Shown: piece by piece, positions 1 to 9,437 of the stretch
Layout: every line of letters begins with the position of its first letter
Numbering within the stretch: position 1 is the first letter of the stretch
Assembly: GCF_000015265.1 (NCBI RefSeq)
Contig: NC_008699.1
Location: forward strand, 1,674,001-1,738,000
Direction: 5' to 3'
Source of the DNA: Nocardioides sp. JS614
GTDB taxonomy: Bacteria > Actinomycetota > Actinomycetes > Propionibacteriales > Nocardioidaceae
DNA: 64,000 bases
The notes under the pieces: model-generated
The model's database searches: none
Seen by the model: the letters and a program-made list of their open reading frames with translations, nothing else
Told to the model about the DNA's origin: nothing
Translations under genes and position numbers: made by a program

Positions 1-3000
1 TCGCCGTCCGGCTTGGTCGGGTTGCGGCGGCCGATGAAGCCCACGAGATCGCTGCCGGAGTAGATCGGGAAGACCAGCCGGTCGCGGAAGGCGTCGACCA
101 GGTGCCCGCGCTCTGTTCGCCGTGCGAGTCCGGCGTCGAGTAGTTCTTCCTCGCTGGTGCCCCGCGTAGCCAGGTGCTGGATCAGGCTGGTCGGCCCGGG
201 CGGGGCGTACCCGACCTGGTAGCGCGGGTCGTCCGTGAGGTCGTTTCCAAGGCGGTCGCGGAGGTAGTCGGGTGCCCACGACTTGGGGTACATGGCTGAG
301 TAGTGGTCGAGCGCCCAGTGGTTCAGCTCGATGATCCGCTCGGCGGGCGCCCCGGGCTCGTTCATTGCCGGGATCGGCGCAACCGGTGTCGGCTCCGGCT
401 GAGAGAAGTCGGGCTCGGGCGGCTCCGGCTCGGCGAACGGTGCGTCCGTCATGGTGGCGATGCGCCACACCAGCGCCGAGCACAGTTCCTCAGGCCGTAC
501 GTCGGGACCGTGGCCCGAGGTCGCGGCATCGATCAGTTGCTCGGCAGTCCACTCGGCGGGGCGCGCGTGGATGGCCGCGACCAGGGCCGGCCACATCGCG
601 TCGGCCATGACTCGCTCACAGGTCGCCTCACCGAGTCGCTCACTGAGGTGTGAGGTCCAGCTGGGTCGGAGCGTGTGAGCCTGGTTGGCCGACGCGCGCA
701 GGGCGGCAGGGCCGAGATGACGCACGATTCGCCACCAGAGAGCGTCGGCCGTGCGCTCGTCGGGAAGCGGGTGGACCGTGTTGAGGGCTCGGTCCATCAG
801 TGGGCCGACATCGACGTGTGCCGCCTGCAGTGCCCCGAGTCGCTCCGAGAGGCGGCCGAATTCGGCGTCCGTCCGGACTTCCTCTGGCATGAGTTCGAGA
901 AGTTCGTCGTCGGCGCGGTGGACGCCCAGCACCGAGCGCACCCGGCGTTCGAGGTCCTGCTGGTGGGGCGCAGTCGACGCCCCCGGCTGCACGGGGCCGG
1001 TGGCACGGGCGTGGTCCTCGGGGACGTCGAACGCTGCGCGCCAGACCGAGAGGTCGCCGCGCAGTGCCGAGTGCTCGGCTGCGGTGAGTCCTGAGGCCCA
1101 CGGAGGCGTTGCTGTCGGGGTCCACGCCTCGGCTTCACCCCGGACAGCGCCAGCGAGGGTCGTGATCCGTTCGAAGCGACTGCGGAGGTAGGGACCCCAG
1201 GTCGCGTGGTCGGCGAGCCGTTCTGGCACGCCGTCGAGCCATGGCAGGGGGCCGGCCGCAGCCTTGCCGAGCCGCCAGTCGAGGACGGCCGCACGGTCGT
1301 CGGAGGTGCCGAGCTCGCGCTCGTTGGCGGCGTCGAGCAGCGTGGCGACGGGGTCTGCTCCGTCGACGGTTCGCAGGGCAAGGTGCCCACGCAATGTCGG
1401 GTACGCCGGTTCGCTGGTGAGCCCCGGCCAGATCGCCTCGACCTCCCGGTTCGTGCTCGCCAGCGAGTCGGCGCCGAGCACGTCCTCGGCGGCGTAGCCG
1501 AGGGCGTCGTGGTAGCGCATGACGGCGTCGTGGAACTGGGTCGTGTACGCCGATGCCTCGCGCTGCGTGGTCGTGGCGGAGCGGTCGGAGCCGTCGCGTT
1601 CAAGGATCTCGGCGAGAATGTCGATCGCCGTGGGTGGACGGAGTGCCTTCGGGTCGATGAGGCTGTGTGGGTCCCCGTCGTACCCGGTGTCGAGGTAGAT
1701 GTGGTTCGCCTGGCGGCCGCGGGAGATGCCGACGTACAGCGTCTGCCTCGTCTCCTCGCCCGCCGCGACGAGGTGTGCGGTGTCGGCCGTCATGCCCTGC
1801 GCGCCGTGGACCGTCGTCGCGTAGCCGAGATGGACGTGTTGGGCGACGTAGTCGAGCGGGAGCTCGACAGTGCGACCGAGCTCGAGGTGTCGGGCGAGGA
1901 GGCCGCCGTCGCCCAGGACCTTCTCGATGCGCCAGCGGTCGCCGTTCTTGACCCAGTTGCTCCGGGAGACGACGAGCCGCCGGCTGTTGCGCCGCGTGAC
2001 GATCACGTCGCCGACAGAGCCTCGGTTGCCGTCGGCGAGGTCGACTTCCGGACCAACAGTGGCGGTCGCCGTGAGCCGGTCGGCCCGGGCGCGAGCGTTG
2101 AGCTGGCAGACGAGTTCGCGTGTCGGAGCGAGGAGTACCGAGTCCAGCCCGGCGGCGCGATCGGACGCCCAGCTGTCGTACGCCTGGTCGGCCACCGCGC
2201 TCAGGTCGCCCACGTGGATCCTCGCGTTGTCGGCGTAGAACCCGAGTGCGGCCGCGTCGCCTTCGCGCACCGCGAGGGTCGCGGCCGCCTCGGCCGGGTC
2301 GTCGAAGCGGCGGACCTCGGAAAGGGTCGAGGCGCCGTACTGCTGCTGGATGTCGCGCAGGACACCGCCAGCTCCGACTGCGGCGAGCTGCTGGTCGTCG
2401 CCGATGAGTCGTACGGCGCCGCCGCGCTCGGCGACGAAGCGCACGGCGGCGGCCAACTCAGTGGTGGCCGCCTGTCCGGCTTCGTCGACGATGACCAGCG
2501 ACTGCGGCCCGATGTCGCGGATCCAGCGGGGCCAAGCAACGGACGGCTCGTTGGCCAACGTCCAGGTCAGCTTGGCGAGGGTGTCGGTGTAGCCGCTGAC
2601 GGCCTGGCCGAGCTCATGGGCGGCTTGCGCCGACGGCGCCAGCCCGATCACCTGGCCGCCGCCCGCTGCCCACGCGTCGGCGAGGACGCTCATGGTGGTG
2701 GTCTTGCCGGTCCCAGCGGGAGCGAGGGCGAGCTGGACGACGGCGCCGGACGTGGCGAGGTCGCGCGCCATCGCCGCCTGGGCGTCGTTGAGCTCGAATC
2801 CGTTGGCCGCGGCGCCTGCGATGGCCACTTCGACGCGTACGTCGGCGAGCGCGTGTCCTCCGGTTCGCCCGGCGAGGTTGAGGATCTCCTCCTCGGCGAG
2901 CAGAACCTTGGCCGACGTGTAGAGCGTCGCGCCGTGGACGTCGTACACGCTCGCGCCATCCGGGCGCTGCAGCGGGGGCGGCTCGGAGATCGGGTCGTCG

Positions 3001-4502
3001 ACTCCCAGCCTGACGGACCGGGAGATCGCGGCATCAACGACCTGGTCAACGGCCCGGTCGACGTCATCGCGGGCGATGCCTGCACGCCGTGCCTGGCGCT
3101 GGGCTTCGGCGAGGAGATGCCACACGTTCCACGTCGCTCGTGACTCCTCGACGAAAGCGATCGTCGCCGCGGCGACGTCCTCGACCCAGTCTCGCGTCGC
3201 CGTCCGGCCACCGTTCCGGCGGCCGACCGCCCGGGAGTACATCTCGTCGACCTCGGCAGGGTCGCCCAGGACGTCGTCGGCTTCGGCCCGCCACTCGTCC
3301 CGCTGCTCGCGCTCGCTGCGGCGGCCGTGCTTGGCGTCGCGCGTCTCCAGAGTCGCCTGGTCGGCGAGGCTCTTCGCCTCGATGGCGGTCGGTGGGCGCC
3401 CGAAGCGCCCTTGGAACTCGGCTGCGATCTCGGCCTGACGGGCCTCGATCGCGACTCGGCGACGGGACCACCAGCGCGTGAGCGTGGTGCTGACACCGCG
3501 GATTTCCCGGACGGGAACCTTGCCACCGACCGTGTCGTCCCGGTCCGCGAACTCGACTCCCAGCCGCGCGACCAGCTCGGCCTCGACGCGGGTGTTGTAG
3601 TGCTCGGAGGCTGTCACCTTGGCCGCGTACAGCAGGCGACCGTCGAGGGCGAGCCAATGTCCGTCCTCGGCCTGCACCTTGTTGCTGACGGCAACATGCG
3701 TGTGGAGATCGGGGTCGCCGGCACGACTGTCGCGGTGCGTGAAGGCAGCGGCGACGAGACCGCGGACCTTGACCTGCCTGACGCCGCCGCTGCCGACGCG
3801 AGTGTGCGCGACCTCGCGCTCCAGCCACGTCAGCGTGTCGACAACGGCAGCGTCGTGCGCCGCGCGGATGTCCGCGGCAACCTCCTTGGGGGCCAGAGCC
3901 CAAAGCGCCGAGACGGACTTGACCGGAGAGAAGGTGAGATCAAACCCGGCGACCGCGCTGGTCGGCTGGCGTGAAGCCTTGGCGATGAACCCGGACAGCT
4001 CGCGGGCGTCCTGCGGCTCGCGGCCGTGGCCCTCGACGAACATCGCCGTGCCGATCTGGGTCCGGATGCGTGCTCTTTCCTCGGGCCGGATCGGGGCATT
4101 CCACTTCTGGCGGTGTTGTGCGTTGTACGCCGTGAAGGCCTCCGCGACACGGACGTTGAAGGTCGAAGCCGTGTCGTGGATCGGGAATCGTTTGCCGAGG
4201 GCGATCGCCGCCTCGACCTCGGCGCGGCTGGCGCCCTGCTCGGCGAGGCGCTCCTCGATGTTCGCCGCGTCCGGATGGATGCCCAACCCGTAGAGCGCCT
4301 TCATCTGCTGCGCCGTGACCCCCTGGCCGGAGTTCATTCCCAGTCCCGTGAGTCCCGAGCCCATCCACCGGCCGGGCGACTCGCCCTTCTCGTCGTAGTA
4401 GTCCGCGAGGCTCGTGTGGCCCTTCTCGGTGGTGTCGTGCGCGGCGACCTGGCGGGTGAGGTAGCTGTAGCCGTCACCCGCGGTCAGCTTCCGCAGACTC
4501 AT
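1..4502 (-). CDS. MobF-family conjugative relaxase-helicase with DnaG-like primase tail (partial)
   Basis: Nicks and unwinds plasmid or ICE DNA for conjugative transfer. At least 1500 codons are open from the ATG at 4502 to the left edge, so the C-terminus is missing. The N-terminal TrwC domain has paired tyrosines Y35-Y36 and the metal-binding triad H256 and H267-T-H269. A RecD/TraA-like SF1 helicase follows, with Walker A GTGKT around K600 and a VIVDEAG Walker B about 70 residues later, plus a late VHGAQGMT helicase motif. From about residue 1400 the sequence resembles the DnaG catalytic core (Toprim_N): YLRDRLG, then VFPIYSGSDLVGFIGRRNP at the window edge. The start is supported by GAAGG just upstream. 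A relaxase, helicase and primase in one chain would allow strand transfer and priming by one protein. Confidence 0.93.
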   Translation of the reverse strand, partial: MSLRKLTAGDGYSYLTRQVAAHDTTEKGHTSLADYYDEKGESPGRWMGSGLTGLGMNSGQGVTAQQMKALYGLGIHPDAANIEERLAEQGASRAEVEAAIALGKRFPIHDTASTFNVRVAEAFTAYNAQHRQKWNAPIRPEERARIRTQIGTAMFVEGHGREPQDARELSGFIAKASRQPTSAVAGFDLTFSPVKSVSALWALAPKEVAADIRAAHDAAVVDTLTWLEREVAHTRVGSGGVRQVKVRGLVAAAFTHRDSRAGDPDLHTHVAVSNKVQAEDGHWLALDGRLLYAAKVTASEHYNTRVEAELVARLGVEFADRDDTVGGKVPVREIRGVSTTLTRWWSRRRVAIEARQAEIAAEFQGRFGRPPTAIEAKSLADQATLETRDAKHGRRSEREQRDEWRAEADDVLGDPAEVDEMYSRAVGRRNGGRTATRDWVEDVAAATIAFVEESRATWNVWHLLAEAQRQARRAGIARDDVDRAVDQVVDAAISRSVRLGVDDPISEPPPLQRPDGASVYDVHGATLYTSAKVLLAEEEILNLAGRTGGHALADVRVEVAIAGAAANGFELNDAQAAMARDLATSGAVVQLALAPAGTGKTTTMSVLADAWAAGGGQVIGLAPSAQAAHELGQAVSGYTDTLAKLTWTLANEPSVAWPRWIRDIGPQSLVIVDEAGQAATTELAAAVRFVAERGGAVRLIGDDQQLAAVGAGGVLRDIQQQYGASTLSEVRRFDDPAEAAATLAVREGDAAALGFYADNARIHVGDLSAVADQAYDSWASDRAAGLDSVLLAPTRELVCQLNARARADRLTATATVGPEVDLADGNRGSVGDVIVTRRNSRRLVVSRSNWVKNGDRWRIEKVLGDGGLLARHLELGRTVELPLDYVAQHVHLGYATTVHGAQGMTADTAHLVAAGEETRQTLYVGISRGRQANHIYLDTGYDGDPHSLIDPKALRPPTAIDILAEILERDGSDRSATTTQREASAYTTQFHDAVMRYHDALGYAAEDVLGADSLASTNREVEAIWPGLTSEPAYPTLRGHLALRTVDGADPVATLLDAANERELGTSDDRAAVLDWRLGKAAAGPLPWLDGVPERLADHATWGPYLRSRFERITTLAGAVRGEAEAWTPTATPPWASGLTAAEHSALRGDLSVWRAAFDVPEDHARATGPVQPGASTAPHQQDLERRVRSVLGVHRADDELLELMPEEVRTDAEFGRLSERLGALQAAHVDVGPLMDRALNTVHPLPDERTADALWWRIVRHLGPAALRASANQAHTLRPSWTSHLSERLGEATCERVMADAMWPALVAAIHARPAEWTAEQLIDAATSGHGPDVRPEELCSALVWRIATMTDAPFAEPEPPEPDFSQPEPTPVAPIPAMNEPGAPAERIIELNHWALDHYSAMYPKSWAPDYLRDRLGNDLTDDPRYQVGYAPPGPTSLIQHLATRGTSEEELLDAGLARRTERGHLVDAFRDRLVFPIYSGSDLVGFIGRRNPTKPDG

Positions 4503-4647
4503 CACGACGCCTTCAAGCGCGCGGTGCCGGGCGAAAGGACAGTTCCCACGGGCGCAAAAAGGCCCGCCGATCACGTCAGTGCAAAGGGTGTGTGGCTGTG
4601 GTCTTCCGCTGGAAGGTGAGGCAAGGAGGTCGAGCAGGGCGGAGGGG

Positions 4648-5652
4648 TCAGGCAGCGGTGAGGGCGGACCAGGCGAGGCGCTTGGTCTTGGTGGGCTCGT
4701 CGGAGGTCAGGAGTCGACGGGCGCGAGCGTTGGCCGTGTCGCTCTTGGCGCGAACTGGCGCGTAGTGGTCGACGTACTCGGCCACTGCTTGGTAGCCGGC
4801 CCATGCTGTGCCTCGGATGCCGGCCTGCGTGTCGGCGTCGTGGAAGAGGTACGACAGGGCGTCGTGCCGGTCGGCGTCGGCCTGCTTCGTGCGCTCGCTG
4901 GCGTCGGGGTCGAGCGGTCCGAACGTCGCCTCGATGAGGTCGTCGAACTGGCCGTCGGTCAGGGTCGTCTCGATGAGACGCTCGGCCTCGACCTCGAACG
5001 CCTCGACGTACTCGAACGTCAGCCCGAGGGCGTCGCGAGCTGCTGCCACCGCTGCCTTGGCGTTGCGGGTGTGCCGGATGGAGAAGCTCGACGCGTGAGC
5101 CGCCAGCGCGGCTGCTTGGGTGTTGGCGCAGACCACGCGCACCGGCGTCACGAGGATCCGGAAGGCTCCCGAGCCGTCGTGGCTGTTCAGCGCGGCGATG
5201 TTCAGGTCGACGGCGTCGGTGCCGCCGATCCTGAGCGTGTCCGGCAACTGCATCGTGATGAAGACCTGCCGTCCACCACGAAGCGATCCGGCGGTGTCGA
5301 ACACCGCGCCGGACTGGTCGGCGAGGTTGTTGAGGAACTCGGCGTGATCCTCGTTCTGGAGAGGCTCGTAGCCCGCGCCCACGACCCCGAGCGCCTCGGC
5401 GCGGCCGGTGAACGGGTTGTCGCGCACCGTCGCGTAGCCGGGGGCGCTGATGGCGGTCACTCCGTCCGTGGTGACCTCGTGCGCGGTCAGCGGGACCTTG
5501 CGGACCCGCCAGCCCCCGAGATGCCCGATCGTCATCGCTTCCTCGGCGCTGAACGCGCGGCCTCGGACGGTGGTCCCGAGCCGGTGCCACGCGTCGGTGC
5601 GGGCGAAGATGGCAGCGGCCTCGCTGCCGTATGTCTCGATCTGGTGTGCCAT
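4648..5652 (-). CDS. DUF932 (phage/plasmid-related, TIGR03299-like) protein
   Basis: A 334-residue protein beginning MAHQIETYG; the start at 5652 has AAGGAG about 8 nt upstream, so longer upstream ATG choices are unlikely. The sequence matches the DUF932 plan seen in phages, plasmids and ICEs: an early HRLGTTV segment, an NPFTGRAEALGVVG-type core, and a late GTAWAGYQAVAEYVDHY region. The molecular function of DUF932 is not established; it is often found near replication or transfer modules. It sits 19 bp downstream of the ParB-like gene and 145 bp upstream of the relaxase, all on one strand, so the three may be co-transcribed. Confidence 0.85.
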   Translation of the reverse strand: MAHQIETYGSEAAAIFARTDAWHRLGTTVRGRAFSAEEAMTIGHLGGWRVRKVPLTAHEVTTDGVTAISAPGYATVRDNPFTGRAEALGVVGAGYEPLQNEDHAEFLNNLADQSGAVFDTAGSLRGGRQVFITMQLPDTLRIGGTDAVDLNIAALNSHDGSGAFRILVTPVRVVCANTQAAALAAHASSFSIRHTRNAKAAVAAARDALGLTFEYVEAFEVEAERLIETTLTDGQFDDLIEATFGPLDPDASERTKQADADRHDALSYLFHDADTQAGIRGTAWAGYQAVAEYVDHYAPVRAKSDTANARARRLLTSDEPTKTKRLAWSALTAA

Positions 5653-5671
5653 GGTCTTGGCTCCTTCGTGC

Positions 5672-7123
5672 TCAGACGGCGACCGGCTGGTCGTCGGTCG
5701 GTTGGGTGGCGAGCAGGAGGCCTTCGACCTCGCTCGGCTGATAGCCCCACGTGGAGAGGGCTCCGAGGACGCGGGCATCCCAACGGCTCGGGTTGCGCCA
5801 CGTGTGCTTGCCGGTGCTCGACTCCCACGCGGTTACGACGGCGGCGAGGGTGGTCATCGTCGCGGCCTTGGGGGTGGCTGCCTGCTCGGCCAGGTGCTCG
5901 GCTGCCTGACGACCTCCGCCGTACACGCTGGCGGTGTCGAGGCCGAGCAGTTCGCGCAGCATCGGGTGGGCTGAGTCCATGGCCTTGGTGAGGGTGAACT
6001 GCCCGCCCACGACCGCCTCACAGATCAGCGCCTCGGCTCCCTGCGGCGCGGTCTTGCGGGCGAGGAACTGCCGCAGCCAGTCGCGGCGTACGACCTCGGC
6101 GCTGGCCCACGCCTTGTTGTTGGCGATGACGCGCCGACGTTCCTCGCGGGCCGCTTCGGCGGCTTCCTCCTCGTCGGCCTCGCCATCGCCGGTCTTGTGG
6201 GTTCCGGTCCGGTAGTTCCAGCGCTGGACGAGTCCAGCCGCCGCCGGATCACGACAGATCCACGTCGGCTTGAACACCTGCACCGGCTCGTCGTCCGACT
6301 CGTCGTCCCCGTCGGTGGTCTCGTTGTCGGGGTACTCCCACTCAGCGACGACCACGACCGCCGCTCCCGGCACGGTCGGCCAGTCGTCCTCGGCGATCGC
6401 CTCGCCGTCGGCGGCTCGGACGTGGTCGTCCAGCCGAAGCCCGCGGGCGTCCCGGACCTCGTCCGGGTCGAGCACGGGGAGGCCCTCGGCCCGGAGCCGG
6501 TCGACCTCGGCCAGGAGGGCGGCGCGCTCGGCGGCCTCGTCGCGGAGTCGCTGGGCCACGTGGGAGAGGGGGCGGCTGAACTGCATGGCGCGCTCGAGTC
6601 GCTCGACCGCCTCGGCGTCGTGCTCGAACTCGGCGAAGATGGCAGCCTCGTCGAGCGTCAGGTCACCGGAGACGACACGAGCGCGGGTCTGCTCCTTGTC
6701 GACGATCGCCAGCGCCGCGTTCACGCGGTTGCGGGGCAGGGCCGCGCGCTTGGCGATCTGCGCGGCGCTCACGCCGACGAGCGCGAGTTGCTCGACACCG
6801 CCGACGATCTCGCTGTCGCGCATGGCGGCGCGGTGCAGGTTCTCGACCATCTGGTCGGTGATCCGGTCAGCCTCGTCGGGCTTCGGCACGACCTGCGCCG
6901 GGATGTCGGTCAGGCCGACCTCGGCGGCGACGACGGTACGTCGCTGGCCGCGCAGGACGACGTACGCGCCGTCCTCGTCGGCGTACACCGTCACCGGCTC
7001 CAGAACGCCGCGCTCCTTGATCGAGCGGGCGAACTCCTTGGCGTCGGCGTGCAGGTCGGTGCGGACGTTCGCGCCGATCTTGATCTTGCTGGGGTCCAGG
7101 CGGACGAACTGCGAGTCGCTCAT
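5672..7123 (-). CDS. ParB/RepB/Spo0J-family partition-like protein
   Basis: A 483-residue protein. The ATG at 7123 has GAAGGAG 7 nt upstream; a longer frame exists upstream but lacks this support. The N-terminal ParB/Srx-like domain contains LRGQRR (the ParB box arginine pair) around residues 54-59, followed by a helix-turn-helix (GVSAAQIAKRAALPRNRVN) about residues 107-125. A long, partly acidic C-terminal half, with clusters of D and E around residues 275-330, is not recognised. No ParA is visible in the window. It heads the leftward gene group with DUF932 and the relaxase and is divergent from the 7334 operon, so it may maintain the element or regulate this gap. Confidence 0.9.
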   Translation of the reverse strand: MSDSQFVRLDPSKIKIGANVRTDLHADAKEFARSIKERGVLEPVTVYADEDGAYVVLRGQRRTVVAAEVGLTDIPAQVVPKPDEADRITDQMVENLHRAAMRDSEIVGGVEQLALVGVSAAQIAKRAALPRNRVNAALAIVDKEQTRARVVSGDLTLDEAAIFAEFEHDAEAVERLERAMQFSRPLSHVAQRLRDEAAERAALLAEVDRLRAEGLPVLDPDEVRDARGLRLDDHVRAADGEAIAEDDWPTVPGAAVVVVAEWEYPDNETTDGDDESDDEPVQVFKPTWICRDPAAAGLVQRWNYRTGTHKTGDGEADEEEAAEAAREERRRVIANNKAWASAEVVRRDWLRQFLARKTAPQGAEALICEAVVGGQFTLTKAMDSAHPMLRELLGLDTASVYGGGRQAAEHLAEQAATPKAATMTTLAAVVTAWESSTGKHTWRNPSRWDARVLGALSTWGYQPSEVEGLLLATQPTDDQPVAV

Positions 7124-7333
7124 CGTGTCTCCTTCGGTTGGTTGAGCGGTCAGGGGCAGACTGCGAGCCGGTTGGGGCTCCCCGCTGCTGTGGGCGCCGG
7201 GGCTGTGGAGAGACGCCCCGGAAGCGACCCCGCTCGACCTCCTCGCTGCTTCCTCGGTGCAGCGGTCCTCACTGCGTGCATGGGGTGTGGCGCCAGGTGT
7301 CCGCTCGCTGTGGCTCTCGCGCTTGAAGGGCGC

Positions 7334-7780
7334 ATGGGAACCGAAACCGCGAAGGCGCTGCGGGCACGAAGGCGGGAGTCGCGTGCACAGATTGACCGGC
7401 TGATCGCGAAGGCACATGAACGTAGTCCGCTCGGTTCGGTACGGCGGGCGCGAGTCGCCGAGAGCGCCCGCCTTGCCCGGCGCCGGATCAAGGCGCTCGC
7501 CACCACCCACGAGGCGGCCGCAGCCATCGAGGTCGAGATCGGCCGGGCACTGCTGCGAGTCGTCGAGCAGGGCCTGTCCCGCAACGAGGCGTTCGAGCTG
7601 GCTGGACTGCGCCGCCACCTCGGTCGCCGTTACCTGGCCGCGGCCGAGGGTGCCCAGGTCGCGGCCAAGGCCGGTTTCTCCACAGACCCGGTCGCGCCGG
7701 CCCATCCCGAGTACGGCCGGCGCGACCGTGGCACCGACGGCAGCCGCTCGGTCGCCGACGTACCGGAAGGGAAGAACTGA
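7334..7780 (+). CDS. Small basic protein of unknown function, possible DNA-binding accessory
   Basis: A 148-residue protein from an ATG with GAAGGG upstream. It is rich in arginine in the first 60 residues, then has an EAAAAIEVEIGRALLRVVE helix and a short helix-turn-helix-like stretch (GLSRNEAFELAGLRRHLG). I recognise no family. It is first of three tightly coupled rightward genes: its stop overlaps the next start by 1 nt. It is divergent from parB across a gap of about 210 bp in which I see no clear operator or oriT. A role in transfer or partition accessory functions is only a guess from position and charge. Confidence 0.7.
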   Translation: MGTETAKALRARRRESRAQIDRLIAKAHERSPLGSVRRARVAESARLARRRIKALATTHEAAAAIEVEIGRALLRVVEQGLSRNEAFELAGLRRHLGRRYLAAAEGAQVAAKAGFSTDPVAPAHPEYGRRDRGTDGSRSVADVPEGKN

Positions 7781-8076
7781 TGCAGCTCGCTCACGCAGTC
7801 ACGCTCGCCGAGGCCCGCTCGTACGTCGCGGCCCTCGCCGACAACGCCCGCACGTTCGACGCGTCCGTGGAGTACGAGCACGTCCTCCTCGAGCTCGACA
7901 CCATCCACGGCGGCGAGGTGCCGCCCACCACCGAGGTCCTCACCGACAAGAGCGACGTCCTCTACACGGTCGCCGAGGCGGCGATCGAGGAGCTCGTCGA
8001 CCACGGCGTCGACGGCCTCCAAGTCGAGCTGATCCTCGCCAGGCTCGAGGACGCCCGGGCCCTGGACCGTCCGTGA
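7780..8076 (+). CDS. Hypothetical 98-residue protein
   Basis: Starts at an ATG overlapping the upstream stop, with GGAAGGGAAG in front, and ends overlapping the next start (TGATG). The product is acidic and mostly helical, with LDTIHGGEVPPTTEVLTD in the middle and a C-terminal VEAAIEEL-like helix pair. No family recognised. The double stop/start overlap implies translational coupling with both neighbours, so the three proteins are probably made together. Confidence 0.65.
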   Translation: MQLAHAVTLAEARSYVAALADNARTFDASVEYEHVLLELDTIHGGEVPPTTEVLTDKSDVLYTVAEAAIEELVDHGVDGLQVELILARLEDARALDRP

Positions 8077-9383
8077 TGTACGGGACGAACGGCCGGCAGC
8101 TTCGAGAGGAGCTCACGACCCTCCTGCGGCAGCACCGGATCCAGCAGCGGCTTGGTGGGCCTGGCTCTCAGTCGATTCCGGTGACGACGACACCTGAGCA
8201 GCGCGAGGATCTCGGTCAGCTGATCCAGCGTTACCGGTACGCGGCGCTGGCGTGGTGCCTTCACGCAGTCGTGGCGGCGGACCCGCGACCGGGTCTCCAA
8301 GATACGTCGTCGCGCGGGCCGGCGGAGGAACTGCGGTTCCGGCTGACGCGCAGCATCAACATGTCGAACGCTGGCATGCCATCGCTCGACGATCTGTCCA
8401 AGCCGCAGGACTTCGCGATGGTCGAGAGCTGGCGACAGGTCGCTCGAGCCGCGGTCTTCGGCGAGCACGACTTCCCCGGCCTCATGGACCAGGGCCGGCT
8501 TTCCTACGCCGAGCGCATGACCGTCCTCAAGGACGCGGCTGAGGTGACGCGAGGCCTGGTCGTGCTCGACAAGCGGTACGAAAACATCCCCGGCTGGATC
8601 CCCATCCGGGAGCGCGCACGCCTCGACCGAGTTGCCCAGGCCTGCGCCACCTTCGCCCGTGACGTCGAGCCGGACTACTCGGTCGACCACAAGGGCTGGC
8701 GCCCGCCATCCGCCACCATCGACGGCGGACCTCTGCCCGGGATCGGCGGCGTGCTCCAGGCCGAGCACAACATGCTCGTTCACCTGTCGAAGTTCCCAAC
8801 CGCGCTCAACCTGCGACGGGTCATGGACGGCCAGCGGATTGTCTCCCACGAGGCAGCCCGGCGCGCGCCAAACGTCGCGCCCGAACTGATCGAGAAGTGG
8901 CTCGAGCGGGAGCAGACCTACAAGCGGCTAATCGACGAGACCCGAGACGTCGGCGGTTTGATCGGCCACGGGGGACTCGCCGCGGCAGAGGCCGCCAACG
9001 CTGTCAGCCGACTGCGGCGGGTTCACGTCGATGAGATCTCGACGCCGGAGCCGTTGCGCGACCTCGACAAGCTGTTCACAAGGACCGACGCCCGCGTGGC
9101 GGCCATCATCGAGCAGGGTGTCGCCGAGCGGCTCTACTTCGTCAGCGTTAAGGCGCCTCGGATCGTAGACGGCACTGGCCATCTTGTGAGCCCTGGCCGA
9201 GAGCGATACGTCCCGATCCACTTGCCGGTCCAGACCGATCTGCTCGCGACCACCAGGCATCAGCTGCAACCGCCTCCCGTCGCGCCCGTTGCACCCACCG
9301 CGGCGAACGACGGCCGCGATCTGCTGAATGAGTCGATCCATCACCGACCCCCGCCGAGGTCAGGCCCCAATGCTGCTCGGTAG
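8076..9383 (+). CDS. Hypothetical 435-residue protein, third gene of unknown operon
   Basis: Begins at the ATG overlapping the previous stop. No recognised domain. Visible parts: an N-terminal LREELTTLLRQHRIQQ helix, a central region around PLPGIGGVLQAEHNMLVHL (about residues 220-240), an RLRRVHVDEIS segment and a proline-rich end. There is no signal peptide or membrane segment. It ends 54 bp before the convergent DUF3644 gene. Codon use and GC match the neighbours, so it is probably real and part of the element backbone. Confidence 0.7.
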   Translation: MYGTNGRQLREELTTLLRQHRIQQRLGGPGSQSIPVTTTPEQREDLGQLIQRYRYAALAWCLHAVVAADPRPGLQDTSSRGPAEELRFRLTRSINMSNAGMPSLDDLSKPQDFAMVESWRQVARAAVFGEHDFPGLMDQGRLSYAERMTVLKDAAEVTRGLVVLDKRYENIPGWIPIRERARLDRVAQACATFARDVEPDYSVDHKGWRPPSATIDGGPLPGIGGVLQAEHNMLVHLSKFPTALNLRRVMDGQRIVSHEAARRAPNVAPELIEKWLEREQTYKRLIDETRDVGGLIGHGGLAAAEAANAVSRLRRVHVDEISTPEPLRDLDKLFTRTDARVAAIIEQGVAERLYFVSVKAPRIVDGTGHLVSPGRERYVPIHLPVQTDLLATTRHQLQPPPVAPVAPTAANDGRDLLNESIHHRPPPRSGPNAAR

Positions 9384-9437
9384 CTGGCAGAGGCGCGGGC
9401 GGCTCTCCTTCCACAAGCGCTGTGAAGGCCGCAACCC

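Noticed and set aside
1206..3143. A 645-residue rightward frame
   Set aside because: It lies antisense to the relaxase-helicase, whose motifs (Walker A, DEA, primase segment) are clear on the other strand; its composition is typical of a high-GC shadow frame.
6197..7333. Upstream part of a 527-residue rightward frame
   Set aside because: Antisense to parB. Only the part from ATG 7334, with a ribosome site and past parB, is kept as a gene.
7124..7333. Possible oriT or partition site in the parB divergent gap
   Set aside because: I looked for inverted repeats or iterated motifs and found none convincing; only a generic GC-rich spacer.
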